A stretch of DNA of 64,000 nt from Streptomyces cupreus (GCF_014257025.1 NZ_JACMSF010000015.1:1-64000); one strand, 5' to 3'; numbered from the stretch's first letter, positions 41,882 through 50,312 are shown. Made by a program: numbers and translations. The notes: a model not told the origin generated them from the letters alone.

Positions 41882-42256
41882 CTACCGTCGGGTGAGCGCT
41901 TCGGCGAGTTCCTGGACGGTGGCGTAGCGCGCCGAGCGGGGGAGGCGCTCCAGCGGCTCCACCAGGGCGTCGGGCGCGTATCCGCGGCGCATGGCGCCCG
42001 CCAGCTCGCGCGGGCCCGCCGGGAACACGCTGCGGCTGAGGTACCGGGCCAGCGCCTGGCGCACCGCCGCCAGCGAGGCCGTACCCCCGCCGGGTGCCAC
42101 CGGACCGCCCGCGACCTGCGGGTCGTCGTCGGCGCTCGGCTCGGGGTCGTGCCACTCCTCGGTCCGGGTGGGGTGACCCGACCTGAGCAGGCCCTGGAGT
42201 TCGTGCTTCATCTCGTCGTCGCGATGGACGTTCAGCCGGTCGCTGCCTCGCTGCAT
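41882..42256 (-). CDS. DUF2795 family protein
   Basis: A 124-residue protein. A charged N-terminus (RLNVHRDDEMKHELQGLLRSG) is followed by a helical DUF2795 domain (SLAAVRQALARYLSRSVFPAGPRELA; DALVEPLERLPRSARYATVQE). The family is common in actinobacteria, often beside stress genes, and is of unknown function. The start ATG follows GGAGGG. It is the first gene of the four-gene operon; its promoter candidate is at 42291-42315. Confidence 0.82.
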   Translation of the reverse strand: MQRGSDRLNVHRDDEMKHELQGLLRSGHPTRTEEWHDPEPSADDDPQVAGGPVAPGGGTASLAAVRQALARYLSRSVFPAGPRELAGAMRRGYAPDALVEPLERLPRSARYATVQELAEALTRR

Positions 42257-42290
42257 GACTCCCTCCAGATCTTCGGGGGTGGGGCTCCGC

Positions 42291-42315
42291 GTACCCGAAG
42301 ACCGGCCGCCGACAC
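42291..42315 (-). promoter_or_regulatory. SigB-type promoter of the DUF2795-CBS-PfpI operon
   Basis: On the minus strand GTGTC (42311-42315), 14 nt, GGGTAC (42291-42296): identical boxes and spacing to the promoter at 39953-39977, with an unrelated spacer. Transcription would start near 42284, giving a leader of about 28 nt that includes the GGAGGG ribosome site. Confidence 0.7.
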
Positions 42316-42397
42316 CGCCCCGGGCGGGGTTTGCCCCGCGTGCGGAGGGAGACCCGGTCCGCACCCCCCGCGCTTCATCTCCGGGGAAGGACAGACC

Positions 42398-42544
42398 ATG
42401 GTGTTGCTCGCGTTGATCATTCCGTTGCTCATGCTCGGCGTACTGCTGGCTCTGGGCCGTTACGAGGAGCTCCTGCTCCCCAAGGAGCCGAGCGAGGCTA
42501 CTTCTTCTCGCGCCCCGGCAGGAACTCCTGCATCTTCGCCTTGA
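42398..42544 (+). CDS. Small single-pass membrane protein
   Basis: A 48-residue protein (start MVLLALIIPLLMLGVLLALG) with one transmembrane helix and a short Glu/Pro/Ser-rich tail. Evidence for translation: GGGGAAGGA upstream of the ATG and Streptomyces-like codon use. Its last 47 nt lie antisense to the end of the pyruvate-oxidase-like gene. Such short proteins are easily overlooked; I cannot assign a family. Confidence 0.55.
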   Translation: MVLLALIIPLLMLGVLLALGRYEELLLPKEPSEATSSRAPAGTPASSP

Positions 42545-44291
42545 AGCCCTGCTTGATCATGGAGCCGCGGTCCGCGTCGCCCTTGAGGATCGAGGCGGCC
42601 GTGGCCTCCAGCTGCTCCCAGGTGGCGTGCGGCGGGATCGGCGGGACCGCCGGATCGGTGAGGAACTCGATCACGGCGGGACCGTCCGCCTCCAGGCCGG
42701 CCCGCCAGCCCGCCTCCACGTCCTCCGGCTTCTCCACCCGGATACCGGTCAGGCCCAGCGAGCGGGCGAAGGCGGCGTACTGCACATCCGGGATCTCCTG
42801 CGAGGGCAGGAACGACGGGGCGCCCTCCATGGCCCGCATCTCCCAGGTGACCTGGTTGAGGTCGTGGTTGTTCCAGACGCCGACCACCAGCCTCGGATCC
42901 TCCCACTGATCGCGGTACTTCGCCGCCGTGATCAGCTCCGCCATCCCGTTCATCTGCATCGCCCCGTCCCCGACCAGCGCGATCGCCGGCCGGTCCGGAT
43001 GCGCGAACTTCGCGCCGATGGCGTACGGCACCCCGCACCCCATCGTGGCGAGCGTGCCGGAGAGCGAGCCGCGCATGCCGGGCCGCATCGTCAGATGCCG
43101 CGCGTACCAGTTCGCCGCCGAGCCCGAGTCGGAGCTGATGATCGCGTCGGCGGGCAGCAGCGGGTCCAGGACATGGGCGACGTACTCCGGATTGATCGGG
43201 TCCGCCGACAGGTTCGCCCGCCGCTCCATCACGTCACGCCAGCGCATCACGTTGTCGCACACCGTGTCGTACCACTCCCGCCCGCGCTCCGGGTCGATCA
43301 TCGGGATCAGGCGTTCCAGGGTTGCCCGCGCGTCGCCGACGAGATTGACCTCGTACGGATAACGCATCCCGACCATGTGCGGATCGAGGTCGATCTGCAC
43401 CCCCCGCGCCTTGCCGAAGTCCGGCAGGAACTGCGTGTACGGGAAGGAGGATCCGATGGTCAGCAGCGTGTCGCAGTCCCGCATCAGCTCGTACGAGGCA
43501 CGCGTGCCCAGCAGCCCGATCGCGCCCGTGACGTACGGGAGTTCATCGCTGAGGACGTCCTTGCCGAGCAGCGCCTTGGCGACGCCCGCGCCGAGCACCT
43601 CGGCCATCCGCTCCACCTCGGCCCGCGCCCCGGCGGCGCCCTGGCCGACGAGAATCGCCACCTTGTCACCGGTGTTGAGGATCTCCGCGGCCCGTTCGAT
43701 CGACTCCTGCGAGGGAATCGCCGTCCAGGAACTGCGGTCCAGGCTGGACGGCACCATCTTGAACTCGTGCGTGGGCGGCGCGTAGTCCAGCTCCTGCACA
43801 TCGCCGGGGATGATGACCGCGGTGGGGCAGCGTCGGGCGTATGCGGTGCGGATCGCCCGGTCGAGCACGTTCGGCAGCTGCTCGGGGACCGTCACCGTCT
43901 CCACGAAGTCCGAGGCGACATCCTTGAACAGGGTGTGCAGATCGACTTCCTGCTGGTACGAGCCGCCCATCGCCGTCCGGTGCGTCTGACCGACGATCGC
44001 CAGCACCGGCACATGGTCCAGCTTGGCGTCGTACAGGCCGTTCAGGACATGGATCGCGCCAGGACCGGAGGTCGCCGCGCACACTCCGACACGGCCGCTG
44101 AACTTGGCGTAACCGACGGCCTGGAACGCCGACATCTCCTCGTGCCGGGACTGGATGAACTGCGGCCGATTCTCCGCCCGGCCCCAGGCCGCGAGCAGGC
44201 CGTTGATGCCATCGCCGGGATAGCCGAAGACATGCTCGACCCCCCACTCGCGCAGCCGCTGCAGTACGTGATCGGAGACCTTGGTGCTCAT
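42498..44291 (-). CDS. Thiamine-diphosphate enzyme, pyruvate oxidase/dehydrogenase-like (PoxB type)
   Basis: A 597-residue protein with the three TPP-family domains: N-terminal pyrimidine domain (HVFGYPGDGINGLLAA; catalytic glutamate in SRHEEMSAFQAVGYAK), central domain (VAILVGQGAAGARAEVERMA), and C-terminal PP domain (LVGDGAMQMNGMAEL, the GDG-N metal motif). It is most like quinone-dependent pyruvate:quinone oxidoreductase (PoxB), a SigB/RpoS-controlled stationary-phase enzyme, but acetolactate-synthase-like paralogues cannot be excluded. Its start is divergent from the sigma-factor gene. Confidence 0.85.
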   Translation of the reverse strand: MSTKVSDHVLQRLREWGVEHVFGYPGDGINGLLAAWGRAENRPQFIQSRHEEMSAFQAVGYAKFSGRVGVCAATSGPGAIHVLNGLYDAKLDHVPVLAIVGQTHRTAMGGSYQQEVDLHTLFKDVASDFVETVTVPEQLPNVLDRAIRTAYARRCPTAVIIPGDVQELDYAPPTHEFKMVPSSLDRSSWTAIPSQESIERAAEILNTGDKVAILVGQGAAGARAEVERMAEVLGAGVAKALLGKDVLSDELPYVTGAIGLLGTRASYELMRDCDTLLTIGSSFPYTQFLPDFGKARGVQIDLDPHMVGMRYPYEVNLVGDARATLERLIPMIDPERGREWYDTVCDNVMRWRDVMERRANLSADPINPEYVAHVLDPLLPADAIISSDSGSAANWYARHLTMRPGMRGSLSGTLATMGCGVPYAIGAKFAHPDRPAIALVGDGAMQMNGMAELITAAKYRDQWEDPRLVVGVWNNHDLNQVTWEMRAMEGAPSFLPSQEIPDVQYAAFARSLGLTGIRVEKPEDVEAGWRAGLEADGPAVIEFLTDPAVPPIPPHATWEQLEATAASILKGDADRGSMIKQGFKAKMQEFLPGREKK

Positions 44292-44426
44292 GCGGAACCT
44301 CCCGGACGAGATGGACGGACAGCAGCACTCCGAGTCACCCTGCGCGCCTGCCGAAAACCTGAGCCGGTGTTTGCGGCGCGGGGCCAGGGGCAGGCGAACT
44401 CTCAGTGCTTCGGACAGGAGGCACGT

Positions 44427-44490
44427 CCGTGGGAGCGGCACACCGTCGACACGGCTGCGTTCCGTCCGGTTCCGCTGCGCGCTCCCACGG
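44427..44490 (+). promoter_or_regulatory. 11-bp inverted repeat in the leader of the sigma-factor gene
   Basis: CCGTGGGAGCG (44427-44437) and CGCTCCCACGG (44480-44490) are perfect inverted repeats separated by 42 nt, ending 44 nt before the sigma-factor ATG. They could close a large RNA stem in the leader or bind a protein. I see no GGGTA-type box upstream in this gap. Confidence 0.45.
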
Positions 44491-44533
44491 TGACCGTCCA
44501 ACCCAGAGCACAACCAAGGGAGTTGCGACGCAC

Positions 44534-45325
44534 ATGCCCACACGAGTGAGCGCGAAGCACCACCCGCACGATGACGCCCCCGATACCACGGAGGCGTTCC
44601 GCAAGCTCAACACTCTGTCGCCGGGCCCGCGGCGCGACGCGCTGCGCGAGGAGATCATCGAGGCCTGGCTACCGATGGCGGACCGGCTCGCGGGACGCTT
44701 CCGCAGCCGCGGCGAGAGTTTCGAGGACCTCCGTCAGGTGGCGGCCCTCGGCCTGGTCAAGGCCGTCGACCGATTCGACCCCGAGCGCGGCAACGCGTTC
44801 GAGAGCTACGCCGTACCGACCATCACCGGCGAGATCAAGCGGCACTTCCGGGACCACATGTGGACGCTGCATGTGCCGCGCCGTGTGCAGGATCTGCGCA
44901 ACCGTGTCCGCTTCGCCGTGCAGGACCTCCAGACCGTCTCCGGGCGCAGGCCCACGGTCGCGGAGATCGCCGAGCACGCGGACATGAGTGAGGCCGACGT
45001 CCGGGTCGGTCTTGAGGCGCTGGAGAGTTTCACGGCGCTGTCCCTGGACGCGGAGCTGCCCGGCAGTGAGGACGGGTACTCCTTGAGCGACGCGCTGGGG
45101 TCCGCGGATCCCGCGCTGGACACGGTGGTGGACCGGGAGGCCGTGAAGCCACGGATCGCCGCGCTGCCCGAGCGGGAGCGGCGGATTCTGTACATGCGGT
45201 TCTTCGGGGACATGACGCAGAGCCGGATCGCCGAGCAGTTGGGGATCTCGCAGATGCATGTGTCCCGGCTGATCAGCCGGTGCTGCGGACGGGTTCGGGA
45301 GCAGGTGCTGCGGGACGTGGCGTAG
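44534..45325 (+). CDS. sigK: SigB/SigF-family RNA polymerase sigma factor
   Basis: A 263-residue group 3 sigma factor. Regions: 2.2-2.4 (EDLRQVAALGLVKAVDRFDP, then SYAVPTITGEIKRHFRDHMW), 3 (PRRVQDLRNRV; GRRPTVAEIAEHADMSEADV), 4.1-4.2 (LPERERRILYMRFFGDMTQS; IAEQLGISQMHVSRL). This pattern is that of the Streptomyces SigB/F/G/K group, which reads GNNT...GGGTA promoters. I assign sigK only because, from memory, SCO6520 occupies this place between gvp and nar in S. coelicolor. No anti-sigma gene is adjacent. Confidence 0.85.
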   Translation: MPTRVSAKHHPHDDAPDTTEAFRKLNTLSPGPRRDALREEIIEAWLPMADRLAGRFRSRGESFEDLRQVAALGLVKAVDRFDPERGNAFESYAVPTITGEIKRHFRDHMWTLHVPRRVQDLRNRVRFAVQDLQTVSGRRPTVAEIAEHADMSEADVRVGLEALESFTALSLDAELPGSEDGYSLSDALGSADPALDTVVDREAVKPRIAALPERERRILYMRFFGDMTQSRIAEQLGISQMHVSRLISRCCGRVREQVLRDVA

Positions 45326-45430
45326 GCCTTCTGACGGGGCAAGCCCCTGTCCCGGACTTTCACCCGCACGGCCGCCTTCCGTCCCGCTAATGGTGTCCGG
45401 CCGCGCGCGGGTCCTCGCCGGGCGGGCTGT

Positions 45431-45470
45431 GATGGCTGCGGGGCGCGTGTCTGCGCGTCCCGCAGCCGTC
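45431..45470 (+). terminator. Long hairpin between the sigma-factor gene and a secreted-protein gene
   Basis: An 18-pair stem (GATGGCTGCGGG arm against CCCGCAGCCGTC, continued by GCGCG pairs, with a few G-U pairs) has a 4-nt loop. It lies 105 nt after the sigma-factor stop and ends only 4 nt before the AAGGAG ribosome site of the next gene. It can be a terminator or a translation-controlling leader hairpin. Confidence 0.55.
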
Positions 45471-45489
45471 GGTCCAAGGAGCCCGCACG

Positions 45490-46122
45490 ATGCGCCGCAG
45501 AGTCCGTGTCCTGTCCGCTCTTGCCCTTGCGGGTGTCCTCCTGGGGTTCGCCGCCTCGTCGGCTTTTGCGGAGCCGGCCGCGGAGGCCAGTCCCAGCAGT
45601 ACTCATCCGGGCGGGAGCGTCACGGTCTCGGTCACCTGTGATCCCACCGGTGGCCCCGCGCCCTCCACCCTGGACGCCACCTCGCAGGCATTCGAGGAGG
45701 GCACCGTCGCCCTGCACAAGGTCGCCGGCAACGACGAGGGTGCCGCCGGGCCCGCCTACCGGGGCACCGCCCGGATCGCCTCCGCCGCGGAGCTCGAAGG
45801 CGGTGTCGAACCCGTGGGGCCCGACACCGCGTGGACCGTCGACGGGACCTGTCCCGCCGCTCCCGGCGGTCAGGGCAAGCAGTGGAGCGCGACCTTGACC
45901 GTCGCCAAGGGCGGCGCCGGCACCGGCCCGCGGCCGTGCCCGGCCGAGGAGCATCGGGAGCCCTGCCCGCCGGCCGTCGTCCAGAAGGGAGTACGGGCCG
46001 GTGAGGGGGGTTCGTTCACCGACTCCGTGCCCGTCCTGGTCGCCGGCGGGGTGTGCATCGCGGCGGCGCTGGGCGGTGCCGTGTACCGGCTGCGGCGCAA
46101 GGGAAGAGCTGCCGACATCTGA
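45490..46122 (+). CDS. Exported, C-terminally anchored protein of unknown function
   Basis: A 210-residue protein. Residues 1-28 form a Sec signal peptide (MRRRVRVLSALALAGVLLGF, cleavage after AFA). An extracellular Ser/Pro/Gly-rich beta-type domain follows, and a C-terminal transmembrane helix (about 180-198, VLVAGGVCIAAALGGAVY) ends in RLRRKGRAADI. No LPXTG motif is seen, so it is held by the helix rather than by sortase. Cysteine pairs in the domain could form disulphides. No family recognised. Confidence 0.8.
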   Translation: MRRRVRVLSALALAGVLLGFAASSAFAEPAAEASPSSTHPGGSVTVSVTCDPTGGPAPSTLDATSQAFEEGTVALHKVAGNDEGAAGPAYRGTARIASAAELEGGVEPVGPDTAWTVDGTCPAAPGGQGKQWSATLTVAKGGAGTGPRPCPAEEHREPCPPAVVQKGVRAGEGGSFTDSVPVLVAGGVCIAAALGGAVYRLRRKGRAADI

Positions 46123-46154
46123 TCTCGTACCGTACGTACCAGGAGGGAGTCAGG

Positions 46155-47402
46155 GTGGCGCGGAGGGTTCCCGAGAGCCATGGCCCCGTCCGGTACGGGC
46201 CGCCGCTGCCCGGGGACGGGCTGCCCGTGCTGCCCGAGCTGTCCGCCGTCCTCGCCGCTGCCGCCGCCCGCGCCGAGAGCGAGCCCGTCGGCGGCGGTGG
46301 GGCCCTGCTCGACGCCGCCTGCGGCCACTGGGACCGGCGTGGACTGCCCGCCGTGCCCGACCGGGTGGTCGCCGCCCCCGGCGCCGCCGCGCTGCTGCTC
46401 GCCCTGACCGCGGCCCTCGGCGGCGACGTCCTGGTGCCCCGGCCCTGTGCGGCCTGGTGGGCGCCGTACGCACGCCTGTTGGGAAGACCGCTCTTCCATG
46501 TCGCCACCCCGGCCGAATGCGGCGGGGTGCCCGATCCGTACGCCCTGCTGGAGACCGTGCGCCGGGTCCGCGCCGAGGGCGGTGACCCGCGGCTGCTGGT
46601 GCTGTCGGTCGCCGACGACCCCACCGCCACCGTGGCGCCGCCCGAGGTGCTGCACGAGACCGTCGAGGCGGCCGCCGGCGAGGGCCTGCACCTGGTCAGC
46701 GACGAGACCTGGCGCGACACCCGGCACGCCCCGCACGACTCCGTGCTGCTCAGCCCCGCCGAGATGCTGCCGGAACGGGTCACCGTCGTCACCGACCTGG
46801 CCGGCGCCCTGCTCCCGCCGGGCTGGCCGGCCGCGATCGCCCGGTTCCCCCTGGGCGATGTCGGAGAGGGCCTGCACGCGCGGGTGCTCGACGTGCTCAC
46901 CGCGCTCGGCGCCCACGTCGCGGGCCCGGTCGCCGCCGCGGCCCGATACGCCCTCACCGAACCCGAGCCGGTCACCGCCCGCCGGGCGGCCGTCGTACGC
47001 CTGCACGCGCGCCTGGCCGCCGCCCTGTACGCGGCCGTCGTCGAGGCGGGAGCCGTGGCCCGCCCCCCGCAGGCCGGCCGCCATCTCTACGTCGATCTGG
47101 GCCCCCTGCGCACCGCGCTCGGCGCGCAGGGGGCCGGCGACGCCCAGGATCTGGAGGACTTCCTCACCGCCCGGCTCGGCATGCCCGCGCCCGGCGGCCA
47201 CCGCTTCGGCGACGACCTCGCCGCACCGCGCGTACGGCTGTCCACCGGGGACCTGCTGGGCGGCACGGACGAGGAGCGCGCGGAATGCCTCGATTCACCC
47301 GCGCCGTTGGAACTGCCACATGTGCAACGCGCGTTGATCCATGTGAAGTCGGTCTTCGACGATCTCCGCGACGAAGCTCAGCGATGGGAGCCTCCTCGAT
47401 GA
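46155..47402 (+). CDS. Aminotransferase-fold protein lacking the PLP lysine
   Basis: A 415-residue protein that follows the fold-type I class I/II aminotransferase plan: VAAPGAAALLLALTAAL (phosphate-binding helix start), LSVADDPTATVAPPEVL (in place of the usual N-P-T-G-T), and LVSDETWRD with the PLP-pyridine aspartate. The segment that should carry S-x-S-K and then PGW reads TDLAGALLPPGW, so the Schiff-base lysine is replaced by Gly217. It is therefore unlikely to be a transaminase. GTG 46155 follows AGGAGG; the gene overlaps the next by 4 nt. Confidence 0.8.
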   Translation: MARRVPESHGPVRYGPPLPGDGLPVLPELSAVLAAAAARAESEPVGGGGALLDAACGHWDRRGLPAVPDRVVAAPGAAALLLALTAALGGDVLVPRPCAAWWAPYARLLGRPLFHVATPAECGGVPDPYALLETVRRVRAEGGDPRLLVLSVADDPTATVAPPEVLHETVEAAAGEGLHLVSDETWRDTRHAPHDSVLLSPAEMLPERVTVVTDLAGALLPPGWPAAIARFPLGDVGEGLHARVLDVLTALGAHVAGPVAAAARYALTEPEPVTARRAAVVRLHARLAAALYAAVVEAGAVARPPQAGRHLYVDLGPLRTALGAQGAGDAQDLEDFLTARLGMPAPGGHRFGDDLAAPRVRLSTGDLLGGTDEERAECLDSPAPLELPHVQRALIHVKSVFDDLRDEAQRWEPPR

Positions 47403-48442
47403 CGCAGCAGTCCGAGCCGACCACGAAGGACAAGGAACTCGACAGCCCCGCCCCCACGTCACCGTTTCCACCGCTCGCCGAACCCCGCCCGCTGGACGAG
47501 CGGCGGGTGTGGCCGCGTACCTTCCACGACCGGTTGACCGCCCCGCTGCCCGGCCTGAAGGCCATGGCCCGGTTCGCCCGCGAGGGCGCCGTGCGCCCCG
47601 GCCGCGAGGGCCTCGCCGACATCCCCCTGCTGCCCTTCGAACCCGGCCCGCTGCCCCGCGTCGACGCCCGCACGGTCGCCGTCTCCTGGGCGGGACACGC
47701 CAGTTGGGTGGTCCGGATCGGCGGACTCACCGTCCTCACCGACCCGGTCTGGTCCCGCCGCATCATCGGCACCCCGGCCCGGATCACCCCGGTCGGCATC
47801 GACTGGGAGGTGCTCCCGCGCGTGGACGCGGTCGTCATCAGCCACAACCACTACGACCATCTGGACGCCCCCACCCTGCGCCGACTCCCGTGCGACACCC
47901 CGGTGTTCGTGCCGGCCGGTCTCGCCCGCTGGTTCCGCCGTCGACGCTTCACCTCGGTCACCGAGCTGGACTGGTGGGAGGCGGCCGAACTGGACGGCGT
48001 CCGCTTCGACTTCGTCCCCGCCCACCACTGGTCCAAGCGCAGCCTCACCGACACCTGCCGCAGCCTGTGGGGCGGCTGGGTCCTCACGGCGGCCGACGGC
48101 CAACGCGTCTACTTCGCGGGCGACACGGGCTACGGCCACTGGTTCGCCCGCATAGGCCGCCGCTACCCCGGAATCGACCTCGCCCTGATGCCGATCGGCG
48201 CCTACGACCCCCGCTGGTGGCTCAGCGACGTCCACTGCGACCCGGAGGAGGCGGTCCGGGCCACGCTGGACCTGGGCGCGCGCAGGATGGCCCCCATGCA
48301 CTGGGGGACGTTCATCCTGTCGGCGGAGCCGGTACTGGAGCCGCTGCGGAGGGTGCGGGAGGCGTGGGAGAAGGAGGGGCTTGAGCGCGGGGACTTGTGG
48401 GACCTGCCGGTGGGCGGCTCACGGGTACTGGGACTCACCTAG
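47399..48442 (+). CDS. MBL-fold metallohydrolase (NAPE-PLD / UlaG-like)
   Basis: A 347-residue metallo-beta-lactamase-fold hydrolase. Metal motif H-x-H-x-D-H in VISHNHYDHLDAPTL near residue 147, later ligands in PAHHWSKRS, FAGDTGYG and PMHWGTF. The overall plan resembles N-acylphosphatidylethanolamine phospholipase D-like proteins, whose bacterial substrates are mostly unknown. It is translationally coupled to the lysine-less aminotransferase-like gene (ATGA). The 3' end overlaps the convergent DedA gene by 8 nt. Confidence 0.88.
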   Translation: MTQQSEPTTKDKELDSPAPTSPFPPLAEPRPLDERRVWPRTFHDRLTAPLPGLKAMARFAREGAVRPGREGLADIPLLPFEPGPLPRVDARTVAVSWAGHASWVVRIGGLTVLTDPVWSRRIIGTPARITPVGIDWEVLPRVDAVVISHNHYDHLDAPTLRRLPCDTPVFVPAGLARWFRRRRFTSVTELDWWEAAELDGVRFDFVPAHHWSKRSLTDTCRSLWGGWVLTAADGQRVYFAGDTGYGHWFARIGRRYPGIDLALMPIGAYDPRWWLSDVHCDPEEAVRATLDLGARRMAPMHWGTFILSAEPVLEPLRRVREAWEKEGLERGDLWDLPVGGSRVLGLT

Positions 48443-49055
48443 GAGCCCGAACCCGCCTCCACAAACTGGGCGTCACACTGATGACCAGCGTCAGCGCCAC
48501 CGCCGCGACCACGCCCTCCCACGGCTCAGGGAAGAGCGACCCACCCAGAATCCCGATCAGCTGATACGTCACGACCCACGCCAGACAAGCCGGCAGATTC
48601 CCCCGGGCGAAGCGCCGCATCGGCCACTTGGCGATGAGGCACGCCAGCATCACCGGAAGCCGCCCCGCCGGCATCAGCCGGGACAGCACCAGCACCGCCA
48701 CGTCATGTTCCGCGAGCTTTCGCTGGGCGTGCTCCAGTCGCTCCTGCGGCGCCCGGGACCGAATCGCCTCCAGCCACCGCGACCCGTTCTTCGACCCCAT
48801 TCCGCGCCGCCCGAGCCAGTACAGCGTGGCGTCACCGAGAAACGCAGCCAGCGAGGCCGTGACGAACACCAACGCGAGAGCAAACGGAGCCGTCTGATGA
48901 AATGCCACCACCGCCGCGGAACTGACGAGAGCGCCGGTCGGCACGACCGGCACCAGCGCCCCGAGCAGCACCAGGACGAACAGCGTCGGATAGCCGATCG
49001 CCTGCTGCGTGGACTCGGTGGGCACCGTCGTCGAGGCGGCGGCGAGCCAGGTCAC
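48435..49055 (-). CDS. DedA family (VTT/SNARE-associated) membrane protein
   Basis: A 206-residue polytopic protein with four to five hydrophobic segments. The DedA-type features are the G-x-x-x-P segment LGALVPVVPTGALVSSAAV, a re-entrant region FLGDATLYWLGRRG near residue 80 and the RLMPAGRLPVMLACLIAK motif with the conserved arginine. DedA proteins act in undecaprenyl-phosphate and phospholipid flipping. The GTG start overlaps the upstream MBL-fold gene stop by 4 nt. Confidence 0.87.
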   Translation of the reverse strand: MTWLAAASTTVPTESTQQAIGYPTLFVLVLLGALVPVVPTGALVSSAAVVAFHQTAPFALALVFVTASLAAFLGDATLYWLGRRGMGSKNGSRWLEAIRSRAPQERLEHAQRKLAEHDVAVLVLSRLMPAGRLPVMLACLIAKWPMRRFARGNLPACLAWVVTYQLIGILGGSLFPEPWEGVVAAVALTLVISVTPSLWRRVRAPR

Positions 49056-49825
49056 GCGGTCACCCCCAGCCGTACGCTCTCGCCGTGCCCGAGCCGGTGC
49101 ACGGCGACGCCCGGGGCGCGTTCGGCGGCGATCCGGACGAACTCGTCGCCGGGCGCGTGGAACTCGTGGGGGCGCACGGCGTCCATGCCGATCGGCCAGT
49201 ACGTGCCGTAGTGCACGGGCACGGCGCTGCGGGGCGCCAGCCGGGCCAGGGCCTCCGCCGCGCGCCCCGCGTCCAGGTGGCCCTCGCCGAGATACGGCCC
49301 CCATCCGCCCACCGGCAGCAGAGCCACGTCCACGGGCCCGACTTCCTGCGCCATCTCGTCGAACAGGCCGGTGTCCCCGGCGAAGTAGGTGCGGGCCTCG
49401 CCCTCGATGACGTAGCCGAGGGCGGGGGAGTGGTGCCGTCCGACGGGCAGGCGGCGTCCGTCGTGGCGGGCGGGCACGGCACGTATGCGCACGGCACCCA
49501 GTTCTGTCACGTCTCCGGGCTGTACCTCGGTGACCTGGAGATGAGTGAGCCGGCGCAGCCCCGGTACGGCTCGGGGTGCGCCCCGGGGCACAAGCAGGCG
49601 CGTGCCCTCGGGCAGCCGCCCCAGGGAGGGAACATGCAGGTGGTCGGCGTGCAGATGGGAGACGAGCGCGACGTCTGCGCGCCAGGCGTCGGGCGGGGGG
49701 AGCGCGCCCCGGCGCCGGCGCAGATGCGCGAGCCGGCGTGCGAACAGAGGGTCGGTGAGGACGCGTACGTCCGAGTCGGCGACCGTGCAGGTGGCATGAC
49801 CCCACCAGGTGATCTCCACGGGCAC
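49052..49825 (-). CDS. MBL-fold metallohydrolase (UlaG-like)
   Basis: A 257-residue metallo-beta-lactamase-fold protein, starting PVEITWWGHATCTV after its GTG. Metal ligands: H-x-H-x-D-H in LVSHLHADHLHVPSL near residue 57, histidine in PARHDGRR, aspartate in FAGDTGLFDEM and histidine in PVHYGTYWP. It resembles UlaG-type lactonases. The GTG start at 49825 follows AAGGAGG at 7-nt spacing. It forms an operon with the DedA gene. Confidence 0.88.
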   Translation of the reverse strand: MPVEITWWGHATCTVADSDVRVLTDPLFARRLAHLRRRRGALPPPDAWRADVALVSHLHADHLHVPSLGRLPEGTRLLVPRGAPRAVPGLRRLTHLQVTEVQPGDVTELGAVRIRAVPARHDGRRLPVGRHHSPALGYVIEGEARTYFAGDTGLFDEMAQEVGPVDVALLPVGGWGPYLGEGHLDAGRAAEALARLAPRSAVPVHYGTYWPIGMDAVRPHEFHAPGDEFVRIAAERAPGVAVHRLGHGESVRLGVTA

Positions 49826-49910
49826 CTCTTTGCCTCCTTCGCGCGACTCCCCTGAAGCCTACGGGCAGGAGTAGTGTCGGCGCCTGAAACCCGGAGGTGA
49901 GGGGGACGCC

Positions 49911-50312
49911 ATGGGACCGGTGCGGGTCACGGCGATCGCGAGTCTGACACCGCTTGAGGAACTGGACGCCGATCCCTTTCTGGTGGACTCCCGCAGCCAG
50001 CACGCGATGTGCGCGCGGTGGGCGGCGGAGCGGGGATACACCGTGAGCCGGGAGCTGGTGGTCCGGGGGCTGCGGCCCGACCACTGTGCGCTGTGGGACG
50101 GGGTGCGGTCCGGCGTCGACCTTTTCGTGGTGCCGAGCCGACGTGTGCTGGAGAGCGCCCTGTCCTCCGTCGAGGAGTTCACCGCGGAGTGCGCGCGGCG
50201 CGGGGTGCGAGTGGAGACGGTGGGCTGCGAGGAGCCCCGGTACGACTCCCAGATGAAGGCCCGGGTGCACCGCCGGCTGTCGCTGCCGACAGCGGGGTAC
50301 GACGGGCGGTGA
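49911..50312 (+). CDS. Resolvase-like domain without catalytic serine; unknown function
   Basis: A 133-residue protein. The stretch CARWAAERGYTVSRELVVRG, LRPDHCALWDGVRSGVDLFV and EFTAECARRGVRVETV follows the order and spacing of a serine-recombinase N-terminal domain (A-x-x-x-G-Y, D-G, the D-x-x-x-V-x strand, then a C-A-x-R-G-V segment). The usual N-terminal R-x-S with the catalytic serine and the DNA-binding C-terminus are absent. It is either a remodelled resolvase fold or a chance resemblance; no mobile element surrounds it. Confidence 0.6.
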   Translation: MGPVRVTAIASLTPLEELDADPFLVDSRSQHAMCARWAAERGYTVSRELVVRGLRPDHCALWDGVRSGVDLFVVPSRRVLESALSSVEEFTAECARRGVRVETVGCEEPRYDSQMKARVHRRLSLPTAGYDGR

